NCBI GenBank assembly: GCA_902782905.1
Contig: CACZPB010000145.1
Coordinates: forward strand, 1 to 9,980
Length of the DNA stretch: 9,980 nt
Direction of reading: 5' to 3'
Source of the DNA: an uncultured bacterium
GTDB taxonomy: Bacteria > Cyanobacteriota > Vampirovibrionia > Gastranaerophilales > Gastranaerophilaceae
Positions 1-6,286 of this stretch are shown in pieces (the first letter of the stretch is position 1; each line of letters opens with the position of its first letter). The notes under the pieces were generated by a model. That model saw only the letters and a list, made by a program, of their open reading frames with translations, had not been told where the DNA came from and did no database searches. The translations under genes were made by a program, and so were the position numbers.

Positions 1-213
1 GTGCGGAGGTCTTTTGCCGAAGGTGCGAATAGCACAGAAGGCAAAAACCGAAGACACGTTTAATGCCGACAACCAAGAAGAAAAGAAGACTTGGTCGGCT
101 CGCATTTTATGGGACTACAAAATGGTTTTGTAAACTACAAGCGAGCCTCATTCGTATCTGCTACAAGTTGAACATTATTTGCAATTAAGGAAGAAGCAAA
201 CAGGAACAACAAG
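1..213. other. Non-coding left edge with nested hairpins
   Basis: No supportable gene is seen here. Two imperfect hairpins precede repeat copy 1. The first pairs 12-18 with 40-46 (TTTTGCC/GGCAAAA) and has an inner GTGC/GCAC stem at 23-26 and 32-35. The second pairs GCCGAC-CCAAG (65-77, with a 2-nt bulge) with CTTGGTCGGC (90-99). The stretch lies downstream of the minus-strand ATPase gene, so the structures could end or stabilise that transcript, but none has the T-tract of a classical terminator. A plus-strand frame is open from the window edge to a TAA at 61-63, but 20 codons overlapping a hairpin are not enough to call a gene. Confidence 0.5.
93..163 (+). repeat. Palindromic intergenic repeat, copy 1
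   Basis: This is the first of three related copies in the window (others at 5935-6002 and, inverted, about 6117-6187). It begins GGTCGGCTCGCATTT, has a central ACTACA block, then GCGAGCCTC and a TCTGCTA end. GGCTCGC (97-103) pairs with GCGAGCC (141-147). The 37-nt loop contains a second small stem, ACAAAA/TTTTGT (117-122 and 126-131). No open frame is shared among the copies, so a structural or mobile role is more likely than coding. Confidence 0.7.
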
Positions 214-1599
214 TTAAGCCAAATATTTTTGAAGAGTTGTTTTATCAAAAACTTCTATACTGTCTTTTGAGTGAATAAATATCAGGCAGGATACTAGGGA
301 TTTGAATGATTGAAAATCCTCGAATGCTAGTTTTTGTCTCAAGTCTGTCATATTATTTGCCATAAATTCTGTAAGCACAACTTTATCGTTATAGAAAAGT
401 TCTGACAGAAATTCGAAAGCATCGCGGGTTTTTATACCTTCCAAATAGATTACATCAGGAGATTGGAATTCGACAAATCTGAGGGCCTTATCCATATTAA
501 ACCCGATATTTTCATTAAGTTCGCACTGGTTTACACCTTGAAGTTCGTATTTGGCAATAGATTCTATTGTCATGATATTTTTACCGGTTGCCACAGTTTC
601 CATAAGGAGTGAGTAAATAATATGTGTTTTACCGCTGAGTGGAGAGCCGCACACAAGGATAATTCCGGGGGCAGAAAGTGCGTGCGATATAATGCTTCTT
701 GCTTTCTCATCCGGTATAATTTTCTCAAGTTTTTGCGGTGGCTTATAGATTTTTAGAGAAATCCTCTCGCCCATAATTGTCGGAAATGAAGAAACTGAAG
801 CTATAAGCATTGTATTTTCCACTTTAAATACCAGTTTGCCAAGCTGCGGAATTTCGCAAACCGAAGCATCTAGACTTGAAAGAGTTTTTAGTTTTGAAAC
901 AAAAGTTGAATTAAGAATTGCCGGTATTGTTCCTTTATCGTATACTTCGCCGTTTTGTTTAAATACGACTTTCAATCCTTCTTCAACTTGTTCAAAATTA
1001 AGTTCGTGAACTCCTTCTATAATTGCTTGTTTAAGTATTGCTCTTATTACGTGTTGAATATGTTCTTCGCCTGCTTCTTCGCTATGAAGTTCTTCTGTCC
1101 AATCGAAAGTTTCGCCTTCCTCTGTTTCCAAAGATATGCTATCCACTGTATCTGCAACTTTGTAGTATTCATCAATCTTCTTCATTATACTGTTTTCTGA
1201 AGAAATTACAGGTTCTATAGAACATTCTACCGTTTCAATAATTTTATCAATTGCAAACAAATCAAGCGGGTCTGACATTGCAACAGTCAAAACATCTTCT
1301 ATCTTAAAAAGCGGGATGATTTTATATCTTCTTGCATCCGGAAAAGAAATGTATTTGAAACATTTCGGATCGGGAGTGTAGTCTTCCAAGTTTACGTAAG
1401 GAATATGAAGTTTGCTCTCTAAAAATTTCAAGAGAGTATCTTCTTCAAGAACCCCAGAATTAATCAGCGCTTGACCAATATTTATTCTTTGAACATTTGC
1501 GAGTTCTTCTGCTTTTTCTAACGTTTCGTAGGCTACTATTCCGTCTCTAACCAGTTCGTATTTTAATTTTTCCAGAGTTTTATTTGTAATTGTTTCCAT
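214..1599 (-). CDS. Degenerate PilB/GspE-family ATPase
   Basis: This 461-residue protein has the architecture of a type II secretion/type IV pilus assembly ATPase. Residues ~10-145 resemble the GspE N-terminal (MshEN) domain, with the typical HIPYVNL stretch near 65-71. Residues ~180-460 are the ATPase. The Walker A loop GSPLSGKT (318-325) is intact, and family landmarks FPT-MGER (272-279) and MTIE (343-346) can be placed. Other sites are lost: the Asp box reads IES not IED, the Walker B GEIRD reads EGIKT (387-391), the His-box region reads LTEFMANN with no histidine (409-416), and the C-terminal tetracysteine is absent. It may bind ATP but probably hydrolyses it poorly, suggesting a regulatory paralogue. 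It is last in the kinase-receiver cluster, 97 bp after the receiver gene, and has no clear ribosome binding site. The family call is firm; the function is inferred. Confidence 0.8.
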   Translation of the reverse strand: METITNKTLEKLKYELVRDGIVAYETLEKAEELANVQRINIGQALINSGVLEEDTLLKFLESKLHIPYVNLEDYTPDPKCFKYISFPDARRYKIIPLFKIEDVLTVAMSDPLDLFAIDKIIETVECSIEPVISSENSIMKKIDEYYKVADTVDSISLETEEGETFDWTEELHSEEAGEEHIQHVIRAILKQAIIEGVHELNFEQVEEGLKVVFKQNGEVYDKGTIPAILNSTFVSKLKTLSSLDASVCEIPQLGKLVFKVENTMLIASVSSFPTIMGERISLKIYKPPQKLEKIIPDEKARSIISHALSAPGIILVCGSPLSGKTHIIYSLLMETVATGKNIMTIESIAKYELQGVNQCELNENIGFNMDKALRFVEFQSPDVIYLEGIKTRDAFEFLSELFYNDKVVLTEFMANNMTDLRQKLAFEDFQSFKSLVSCLIFIHSKDSIEVFDKTTLQKYLA

Positions 1600-1605
1600 A
1601 ATATC

Positions 1606-1645
1606 AAGTGAATAAGTGATTAAGTGACTAAGTGAATAAGTGGTT
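1606..1645. repeat. 8-bp tandem repeat, five units
   Basis: Five consecutive octamers of consensus AAGTGANT on the plus strand start at 1606, 1614, 1622, 1630 and 1638. The first and fourth are identical and the fifth has changed bases near its end. On the minus strand they read as ATTCACTT-like units between a possible -10 box and the start codon of the PilB-like gene, six bases before that ATG. They would therefore form the 5' untranslated leader. Unit-number slippage could change leader length; this is inference. Confidence 0.85.
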
Positions 1646-1654
1646 TTTATATCA
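1646..1654 (-). promoter_or_regulatory. Possible extended -10 promoter for the PilB-like gene
   Basis: The minus strand reads TG-A-TATAAA here, close to an extended -10 consensus. Transcription would start about 7 nt further on, at the edge of the tandem repeat, giving the PilB-like gene its own leader of about 40 nt besides any read-through from the kinase operon. No -35 box was identified. This is a motif call only. Confidence 0.35.
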
Positions 1655-1696
1655 TTCTCCTAGATACTATTTGCTTATTTTTCCTTTCATTTTTGC

Positions 1697-2071
1697 TTAA
1701 CCTTCTGCTTTTCCCAAATATTCTTCGACTTTTTTCACAATTGCATCAAGCTCAAAGGGCTTGGTAATATATTCATTTACGCCTGTTTCTTCACCAATCA
1801 TTTTGTCTTCTAGTTGTGAACGGGCTGTTACCATAATTATCGGAATATCTTTATATTTTGCATCATATTTTAATAAACGGCTAATTTTGTATCCGTTAAT
1901 CTTTGGCATCATAACATCAAGAATAATCAAATCCGGCATAATCTCTTTTGCCAATTTCAAACCGTCTTCGCCGTTAAAAGCTGTATAGCAAACGAAACCG
2001 GAGACTTCTAAAACAAATTTTAAGCTTTCAACGATATCTTGTTCATCATCCACTATAAGAATCTTTTTCAT
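1697..2071 (-). CDS. Single-domain response regulator (CheY/Spo0F-like)
   Basis: This 124-residue protein is a complete receiver domain with no output domain. The acidic pocket is D8-D9, the phosphoacceptor is D52 in LDVMMP, the switch threonine is T82 in VTAR, and the conserved lysine is K104 in TKPF. All the expected catalytic residues are present. The start at 2071 is chosen because GAAGGAG lies 6 nt upstream; an in-frame ATG at 2086 would overlap that site. The gene begins 26 bp inside the end of the kinase gene, which points to one mRNA and translational coupling, so the kinase is its likely phosphodonor. With no DNA-binding part it should act by protein contact or pass phosphate onward. 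The degenerate PilB-like protein next in line is a reasonable but unproven partner. Confidence 0.93.
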   Translation of the reverse strand: MKKILIVDDEQDIVESLKFVLEVSGFVCYTAFNGEDGLKLAKEIMPDLIILDVMMPKINGYKISRLLKYDAKYKDIPIIMVTARSQLEDKMIGEETGVNEYITKPFELDAIVKKVEEYLGKAEG

Positions 2072-4058
2072 GTATATCTCCTTCAATCTCGTATGAATAC
2101 ATTATATCACATTCTCCATACAAATCTTTGTTTTGTTCAACCACAGAGTCAATTTTTTTCTTCAAAAATTCTGCCGATGGTTTATCGCCTTCCATAAGTA
2201 GTATTGTGAGTGTTGTCATCAATCCTTCATGCTCAATTAGAGAGTTAGCCATATATGTTTTATTAAGCAGATTATTTTCTCTCAAAAGTTTCTCTATTGT
2301 TTCATTTGTCGATTTTATTTTTATGGCAGCGACTGTCGTACCGTTTGAGCGTGCTTTTTGAACAAGTTGTTTCCTTAACGTCATAAAGTTTGATTTATCG
2401 TTTGCAACAGGTATAACAAAATAAAATTTTGATCCTTTGTTTATCTCACTATCACACCAAATTGCACCGTTATGTGATTCCATAAGCTGTCTTGCGATAG
2501 GAAGCCCCAACCCTGAACCGCCGACTTTTCTTGAAAGTGAGTTTTCTATTTGAGCAAACTTGTCAAATACGTGATTCAAGTCTTTACGCTCAATGCCGAT
2601 ACCGTGATCTTCTACGCAAACTTGAAGATAATTCCCTTGAAGCTTTTTGATATCTTCTTCAAAACAGTGGTCGTATTGAAGCTCTCTTGCATTAACAACC
2701 TTTGATGTAATCTCTATTTCACCTGCTTCAGGAGTAAATTTTATTGCGTTTGAAACAAGATTTGTAAGCACTTGTTCCAACCTGTTAGAATCAGCATAAA
2801 TTTCTACATCTTCGCCTGACGGAGTATATTTTATTGTTAAATTCTTTTCTTTTGCAACCTCTGTCAAATTCGTTTTTACATACTCAATAACCGGCTCTAT
2901 ATGAATAAGTTCAAATTTGAAATCCATTTTCCCCGCCTCAATTTTAGAAATATCAAGAAGGTCGTTAATAATGCCTGAAAGCCTTATTGCATTACGCTTA
3001 CCCATAGAAACGAACTTTTCTATATTCTCTGTCATATCTCCGGCTTTACCGCTCAAAATTATATCCATAGCATTTTTTATTGCAGTCAAAGGCGTTCGAA
3101 GTTCGTGCGAGACAATCGAAATAAATTCGGATTTCAGGCGCTCCAACTTTTGGAGTTTTCTGTTGGTTGCCTTAAGCTCTTGGGTAAAAGACGCGCTCTG
3201 AAGCGGAATCGCAACCTGCTGCACAAGAGTTTGAAACACAGTTGCATCCTCTGTAGAAAATGGTTTTTCTCTATAAATTTCAGTAAATCCAAAAAATTCC
3301 TCATTCAAAACTATAGGTGCAAAAAGATTGTCAAATCTAAGTATTGAAAAATCATACTCTTGAATATTGTGTTTAATATTTTTTTCTATTTTCAAATTAC
3401 CGATTTTTATATCGAAAGGCGGATCTTTTAAAAGAGATTTGTAGCTCAAAATTGCACGAAGTTTGAGTGCCTCTAAAAGCCTGTCAGAAACTTTGTATAG
3501 TGAGTTTATAATCAAGACGGGTTCGCGCTCAGAACGAAACATAAGCGTGCAAGAAAGCTCAAAATTCAAAGATTTTTCAATTCCTTCAATCATTATTTTG
3601 ATAAGCTTATCCTTATCCAGAGAACCTGCAAGTTGAGAACTTGTATTATACAAAACGTTTAGTTGATAAAGGCTTGCAGCCAGTTCTTGGTTGGATTTTG
3701 CCATTTTTAAAAGTGATTGACGGGTTCTGAGACTTGAATCTATTGTATCAGAGAGAAGTTTGCCGTCAATCGGAGCCTTTATAAACAAATTGACATTATG
3801 CGTAACATCCTTGTTATGCTCTTTTTCGCCTATTATAAGCAGCATAACAACAGGGAATTGTTTAATTTTTCGACAGAGAGGCTTCAGGTCAAGATTTTCT
3901 ATATCACCATCAATCATAACAATATCCGGTTCTTCAACCTTGAGGATATCAAAAATCAAAGTTTCATCTGTGCAGGTCAAGACCTCGTCTGATTGGAATA
4001 CAGACTTTACTACCTTCTCCTTCTCACTATCCTCACTAATCAACAAAAACTTTGTCAT
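2046..4058 (-). CDS. Soluble GAF-containing sensor histidine kinase
   Basis: This 670-residue protein has no membrane segment, so it should sense a cytoplasmic signal. Residues 1-110 look like a receiver domain with E9-D10, a possible phosphoacceptor D50 (VMID) and K94 before AP, but the usual Ser/Thr switch is unclear. Residues ~125-290 look like a GAF domain. The dimerisation domain carries H318 in SHELRTP. The ATP-binding domain has N433 and N437 (N box), DHGIG (484-488), FDKF (498-501) and GGSGLGL (513-519), so the kinase core looks active. Residues ~555-670 form an extra C-terminal region that I do not recognise; its alternating strand/helix pattern could be a degenerate GGDEF-like fold. 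The gene diverges from argS, overlaps the receiver gene by 26 bp, and starts directly after an extended -10 box with no ribosome binding site. Confidence 0.92.
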   Translation of the reverse strand: MTKFLLISEDSEKEKVVKSVFQSDEVLTCTDETLIFDILKVEEPDIVMIDGDIENLDLKPLCRKIKQFPVVMLLIIGEKEHNKDVTHNVNLFIKAPIDGKLLSDTIDSSLRTRQSLLKMAKSNQELAASLYQLNVLYNTSSQLAGSLDKDKLIKIMIEGIEKSLNFELSCTLMFRSEREPVLIINSLYKVSDRLLEALKLRAILSYKSLLKDPPFDIKIGNLKIEKNIKHNIQEYDFSILRFDNLFAPIVLNEEFFGFTEIYREKPFSTEDATVFQTLVQQVAIPLQSASFTQELKATNRKLQKLERLKSEFISIVSHELRTPLTAIKNAMDIILSGKAGDMTENIEKFVSMGKRNAIRLSGIINDLLDISKIEAGKMDFKFELIHIEPVIEYVKTNLTEVAKEKNLTIKYTPSGEDVEIYADSNRLEQVLTNLVSNAIKFTPEAGEIEITSKVVNARELQYDHCFEEDIKKLQGNYLQVCVEDHGIGIERKDLNHVFDKFAQIENSLSRKVGGSGLGLPIARQLMESHNGAIWCDSEINKGSKFYFVIPVANDKSNFMTLRKQLVQKARSNGTTVAAIKIKSTNETIEKLLRENNLLNKTYMANSLIEHEGLMTTLTILLMEGDKPSAEFLKKKIDSVVEQNKDLYGECDIMYSYEIEGDIHEKDSYSG
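2078..2084 (-). promoter_or_regulatory. Ribosome binding site deciding the receiver start
   Basis: GAAGGAG on the minus strand sits 6 nt before the ATG at 2071. It lies inside the 3' end of the kinase gene and overlaps the alternative ATG at 2086, which is why the shorter protein is preferred. Confidence 0.85.
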
Positions 4059-4064
4059 AAAAAC

Positions 4065-4073
4065 ATTATATCA
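4065..4073 (-). promoter_or_regulatory. Extended -10 promoter, probably leaderless, for the kinase gene
   Basis: The minus strand reads TG-A-TATAAT, a perfect extended -10 motif. It is followed by six bases (GTTTTT) and then the ATG at 4058. Initiation at the usual distance would start the mRNA on or next to the A of the ATG. No Shine-Dalgarno sequence is present. The spacing is seen directly; leaderless translation is inferred. Confidence 0.6.
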
Positions 4074-4122
4074 GAAAATATTGTTTGGGTGGTATTGTAT
4101 ACATTTTGTATCATGTTTATTT

Positions 4123-4128
4123 TATAAT
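4123..4128 (+). promoter_or_regulatory. Possible -10 box for argS
   Basis: TATAAT lies 31 nt before the argS ATG, leaving a leader of about 25 nt with the ribosome binding site GAGGA (4150-4154). A good -35 box is not seen at normal spacing, and a second candidate, TACAAT at 4138-4143, cannot be excluded. The kinase promoter lies about 50 bp away on the opposite strand, so the two promoters diverge within 101 bp. Confidence 0.4.
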
Positions 4129-4159
4129 CAAACTACATACAATTTAAGCGAGGAATATT

Positions 4160-5881
4160 ATGTTAAAAGATTTTTTCTTAAGTGAAGTTGAAAATGCAAT
4201 AAACAAAGCAATAAGCGCTAAGACACTAGGTCAAATGAGCGAATATACAAATGGCTCATTGCTTATTGAAAAGCCTAAAAATACTGAATTCGGTGATTTC
4301 GCAGTAAATGTTTCCTCGCTTGCACGCTCTGCACGTATTGCACCGCCTATGATTGCTCAAGCTATTTTGAACGAGCTTAGTCAAAAAGATTACACAGCAT
4401 CCGTTGTCGGAGGGTTTATAAACTTTAAAGTCAGCGACAACCTGCTTGCAAATACAATAGAAGAAATCCTTGCTAAAAAAGAAAACTACGGCCGCGGAGA
4501 AAGTGAGGGCAAAGAGAAAATTCTGCTTGAATACGTTTCTGCTAACCCGACAGGCCCGTTCCACATCGGTCACGGTCGTTGGGCTGCTATGGGGAGCGCA
4601 CTCGCTAACCTTCTTAAATTCTACGGACATGAAGTTTATCAAGAATTTTATATTAATGATGCGGGAAGCCAAATACAAAAGCTCGGAAATTCACTTAGAA
4701 TAAGAATTCAACAAGAACTTGGCGAAAATGTTGATTTCCCTACAGATGAAATTGAGAGAAAAAATTTCTACCCCGGAGAGTACCTTATTCCTGTAGCTAA
4801 GAAATTTTTAGAACAGAATAAAGGCGTAGATATTCACAATGTTGAACTTCAAACACTTTGCGATTTTGCAAAAGCAGAAATGGAAGCTTGCCAAAGAGCT
4901 CTATTAGAAAGCTTTAGAGTACATTTTGACAAATTTTATTCAGAGCTTGATTTGCATAAATCGGGCAAAGTTGAAGCAAGATATAAAGAGCTTATGGATA
5001 AAGGCTTTTTGTATGAGCAAGACGGCGCAATGTGGTTTAAATCAACTGAGTACGGCGATGACCAAGACCGCGTAATCAAAAAAGCAGACGGTTCAAATAC
5101 ATATCTGACAGCAGACATTGCCTACCACGCCGACAAATTTGACCGCGGATTTGACAGGCTGATTGACATTTGGGGCGCTGACCACCACGGTTATATCGCC
5201 CGCGTAAAAGCTTCCCTCGAAGCGCTCGGTTATAACCCTGACAAGCTCGAAGTTCTTTTGGGACAACTCGTTAACCTTGTTATCGACGGAAACGAAGTCA
5301 GAATGGGTAAACGTAAAAACATGGTAACTTTAGACGATTTGGTTGAAGAAGTCGGAATTGATGCTACCCGCTATTGGATGATTATGCGAAACATTGATAT
5401 GACGCTTGATTTTGATATTGAACTTGCAAAACGCTCTACAGACGAAAACCCTGTATTCTACGTCCAATACGCACACGCACGCGTTTGCTCAATATTAAGA
5501 AATGCCGTTTCAGAAAAACTTAACCCTGAAACAGGAGAAAAGTCTCCTGCTCCTATGAGTGAAAAAGAACTTGATGACTTGATTTCCAACTTTGACAAAA
5601 ACTTGGTTCTCAAAACAACAGAAAGTGCAAAATCACTAATCCTAAAGCTTGAAGAATTCAAATCAGTAATTGCACTCTCAGCTCAAAACAGAACCGTTTA
5701 CACAATTTGCCGCTATGTTCAAGAACTTGCTCAAGAGTTCCACTCATTCTATAACGCTAACCGCGTAATCGGTGAGGACAAAGAACTTATGAGAGCAAGA
5801 CTTGCACTAATGGTTGCAATTAAAACAACACTCAAAAACGCACTGGATATCCTTGCTGTATCAGCACCTGAGCGCATGTAA
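4160..5881 (+). CDS. argS: Arginyl-tRNA synthetase
   Basis: This cytoplasmic class I aminoacyl-tRNA synthetase charges tRNA-Arg with arginine using ATP. Its 573 residues match the family's usual length. Residues ~1-115 are the N-terminal tRNA-contacting domain. The HIGH signature is exact at 135-138 within SANPTGPFHIGHGR. The Rossmann core includes YINDAGSQ (164-171) and WGADHHGY (338-345). The KMSKS equivalent reads RMGKR (381-385), with glycine for serine; this loop is known to vary in arginyl-tRNA synthetases. The C-terminal DALR anticodon-binding domain starts near YVQYAHARV and ends in SAPERM. The start is supported by GAGGA 5 nt upstream. It is transcribed divergently from the kinase gene and appears to stand alone, because a long structured gap follows. 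Confidence 0.97.
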   Translation: MLKDFFLSEVENAINKAISAKTLGQMSEYTNGSLLIEKPKNTEFGDFAVNVSSLARSARIAPPMIAQAILNELSQKDYTASVVGGFINFKVSDNLLANTIEEILAKKENYGRGESEGKEKILLEYVSANPTGPFHIGHGRWAAMGSALANLLKFYGHEVYQEFYINDAGSQIQKLGNSLRIRIQQELGENVDFPTDEIERKNFYPGEYLIPVAKKFLEQNKGVDIHNVELQTLCDFAKAEMEACQRALLESFRVHFDKFYSELDLHKSGKVEARYKELMDKGFLYEQDGAMWFKSTEYGDDQDRVIKKADGSNTYLTADIAYHADKFDRGFDRLIDIWGADHHGYIARVKASLEALGYNPDKLEVLLGQLVNLVIDGNEVRMGKRKNMVTLDDLVEEVGIDATRYWMIMRNIDMTLDFDIELAKRSTDENPVFYVQYAHARVCSILRNAVSEKLNPETGEKSPAPMSEKELDDLISNFDKNLVLKTTESAKSLILKLEEFKSVIALSAQNRTVYTICRYVQELAQEFHSFYNANRVIGEDKELMRARLALMVAIKTTLKNALDILAVSAPERM

Positions 5882-5882
5882 T

Positions 5883-5915
5883 CCTACTTTTTCTTTACTA
5901 AAAAGAAAAAGTAGG
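5883..5915 (+). repeat. Perfect 14-bp hairpin just after argS
   Basis: CCTACTTTTTCTTT (5883-5896) pairs perfectly with 5902-5915 across the 5-nt loop ACTAA. It begins 2 nt after the argS stop, so it could end or protect the argS mRNA. It is not a textbook intrinsic terminator, because the stem is mostly A-T and no T-tract follows. A similar hairpin (6208-6229) marks the other end of the gap, so it may instead be the outer end of the repeat element. Confidence 0.7.
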
Positions 5916-5934
5916 CAAAAAGGAAAGAACACTG

Positions 5935-6002
5935 GGTCGGCTTTTAAGTTAATACTACATGATTATTTTAAAACTACTAAGCCGCCTCTTTGATGTCTGC
6001 TA
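5935..6002 (+). repeat. Palindromic intergenic repeat, copy 2
   Basis: It matches copy 1 at the GGTCGGCT start, the central ACTACA block, the following ACTAC, the CCTC-TT run and the TCTGCTA end. Its stem has changed: CGGCTT (5938-5943) pairs with AAGCCG (5979-5984) instead of GGCTCGC with GCGAGCC. Both arms differ from copies 1 and 3 but still pair, which suggests that the fold is what is kept. Confidence 0.65.
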
Positions 6003-6046
6003 ATAGTAGGATAGTATCAGTTTTAATATACTCAAGACCTGATAAG

Positions 6047-6076
6047 GGCACACGGGGGAGAATTCCCCCGTGCGCC
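6047..6076. repeat. G/C-rich hairpin at the centre of the gap
   Basis: CACGGGGGA (6051-6059) pairs perfectly with TCCCCCGTG (6064-6072) across the 4-nt loop GAAT. After one mismatch, GGC (6047-6049) pairs with GCC (6074-6076), giving 12 pairs. This is by far the most G/C-rich spot in the gap. No T-tract follows on either strand, so it is not a standard intrinsic terminator, though it is strong enough to pause RNA polymerase. Confidence 0.7.
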
Positions 6077-6116
6077 ACACTAAATCTTTATCATGTTATA
6101 AATATTCCAACCATCT

Positions 6117-6187
6117 TGTAATATCGACGAAAGAGGCTCGCATGGGGTTTTTATATAATTTTGTAGTATTGAGAAATGCGAGCCGAC
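6117..6187 (-). repeat. Palindromic intergenic repeat, copy 3 (inverted)
   Basis: Read on the minus strand it starts GTCGGCTCGCATTT, has ACTACAAAA in the middle and then GCGAGCCTC-TTTCGT, closely matching copy 1. GGCTCGCAT (6135-6143) pairs with ATGCGAGCC (6176-6184), a perfect 9-bp stem. The right-hand end diverges from copies 1 and 2, so the outer limit is approximate. It faces copy 2. Confidence 0.65.
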
Positions 6188-6207
6188 AATTGGTGAGAAA
6201 TTTTTTG

Positions 6208-6229
6208 GTTCTTTTTTGTAAAAAAGAAC
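6208..6229. repeat. A/T-rich perfect hairpin outside repeat copy 3
   Basis: GTTCTTTTTT (6208-6217) and AAAAAAGAAC (6220-6229) are perfect inverted repeats around GT, with a real loop probably of four or more bases. It lies about 20 nt outside repeat copy 3, the same relative position as the hairpin at 5883-5915 outside copy 2. Confidence 0.6.
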
Positions 6230-6274
6230 ACATATAGATAAACCTACGAAATAAAAAACAGATTTTGTTTGAGC

Positions 6275-6280
6275 TACAAT
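6275..6280 (+). promoter_or_regulatory. -10 box placed for a leaderless nth mRNA
   Basis: TACAAT is followed by six bases and then the ATG at 6287, the same spacing as the kinase promoter. No Shine-Dalgarno sequence precedes this ATG, and no good -35 box is seen. Initiation at the normal distance would begin the mRNA at the start codon. Confidence 0.45.
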
Positions 6281-6286
6281 CACAAT

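Larger units (their letters stand above)
5882..6286. other. 405 bp gene-free structured gap between argS and nth
   Basis: No convincing gene lies here. The gap holds, in order, an A/T-rich hairpin right after the argS stop, repeat copy 2 (plus orientation), a G/C-rich hairpin near the centre, repeat copy 3 (minus orientation), another A/T-rich hairpin, and the nth promoter. The two halves are roughly mirror images, with a hairpin at each outer end followed about 20 nt inward by the GTCGGC start of a repeat copy. The layout could reflect two inverted insertions of one small element or one composite non-coding element. Confidence 0.6.

Noticed and set aside
1..63. Plus-strand frame open from the window edge to TAA at 61-63
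   Set aside because: Only 20 codons are visible, they overlap a hairpin, and the translation gives no recognisable C-terminus. A gene tail entering from the left cannot be excluded.
2072..2086. Earlier ATG for the receiver gene at 2086
   Set aside because: It would overlap the strong GAAGGAG site and add five residues before the canonical MKKILIVDDE start.
3760..4185. Long plus-strand frames opposite the kinase gene and others opposite the permease and ATPase genes
   Set aside because: They are antisense to genes with clear domain motifs, lack ribosome binding sites and have no recognisable protein features.
5883..6076. Intrinsic terminators after argS
   Set aside because: The hairpins are real, but the first is A/T-rich and neither is followed by a T-tract, so a standard terminator call is not supported.
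5935..6187. CRISPR or tRNA-like structure in the repeat copies
   Set aside because: Copies are few, unevenly spaced and in opposite orientation, and no cloverleaf or CCA-end pattern is visible.
6080..6283. 67-codon minus-strand frame between argS and nth
   Set aside because: It runs through repeat copy 3 and its outer hairpin, and its composition follows the repeat rather than a protein.
6269..6286. TTG start for nth
   Set aside because: No ribosome binding site precedes it, and it lies upstream of the candidate -10 box that fits the ATG at 6287.
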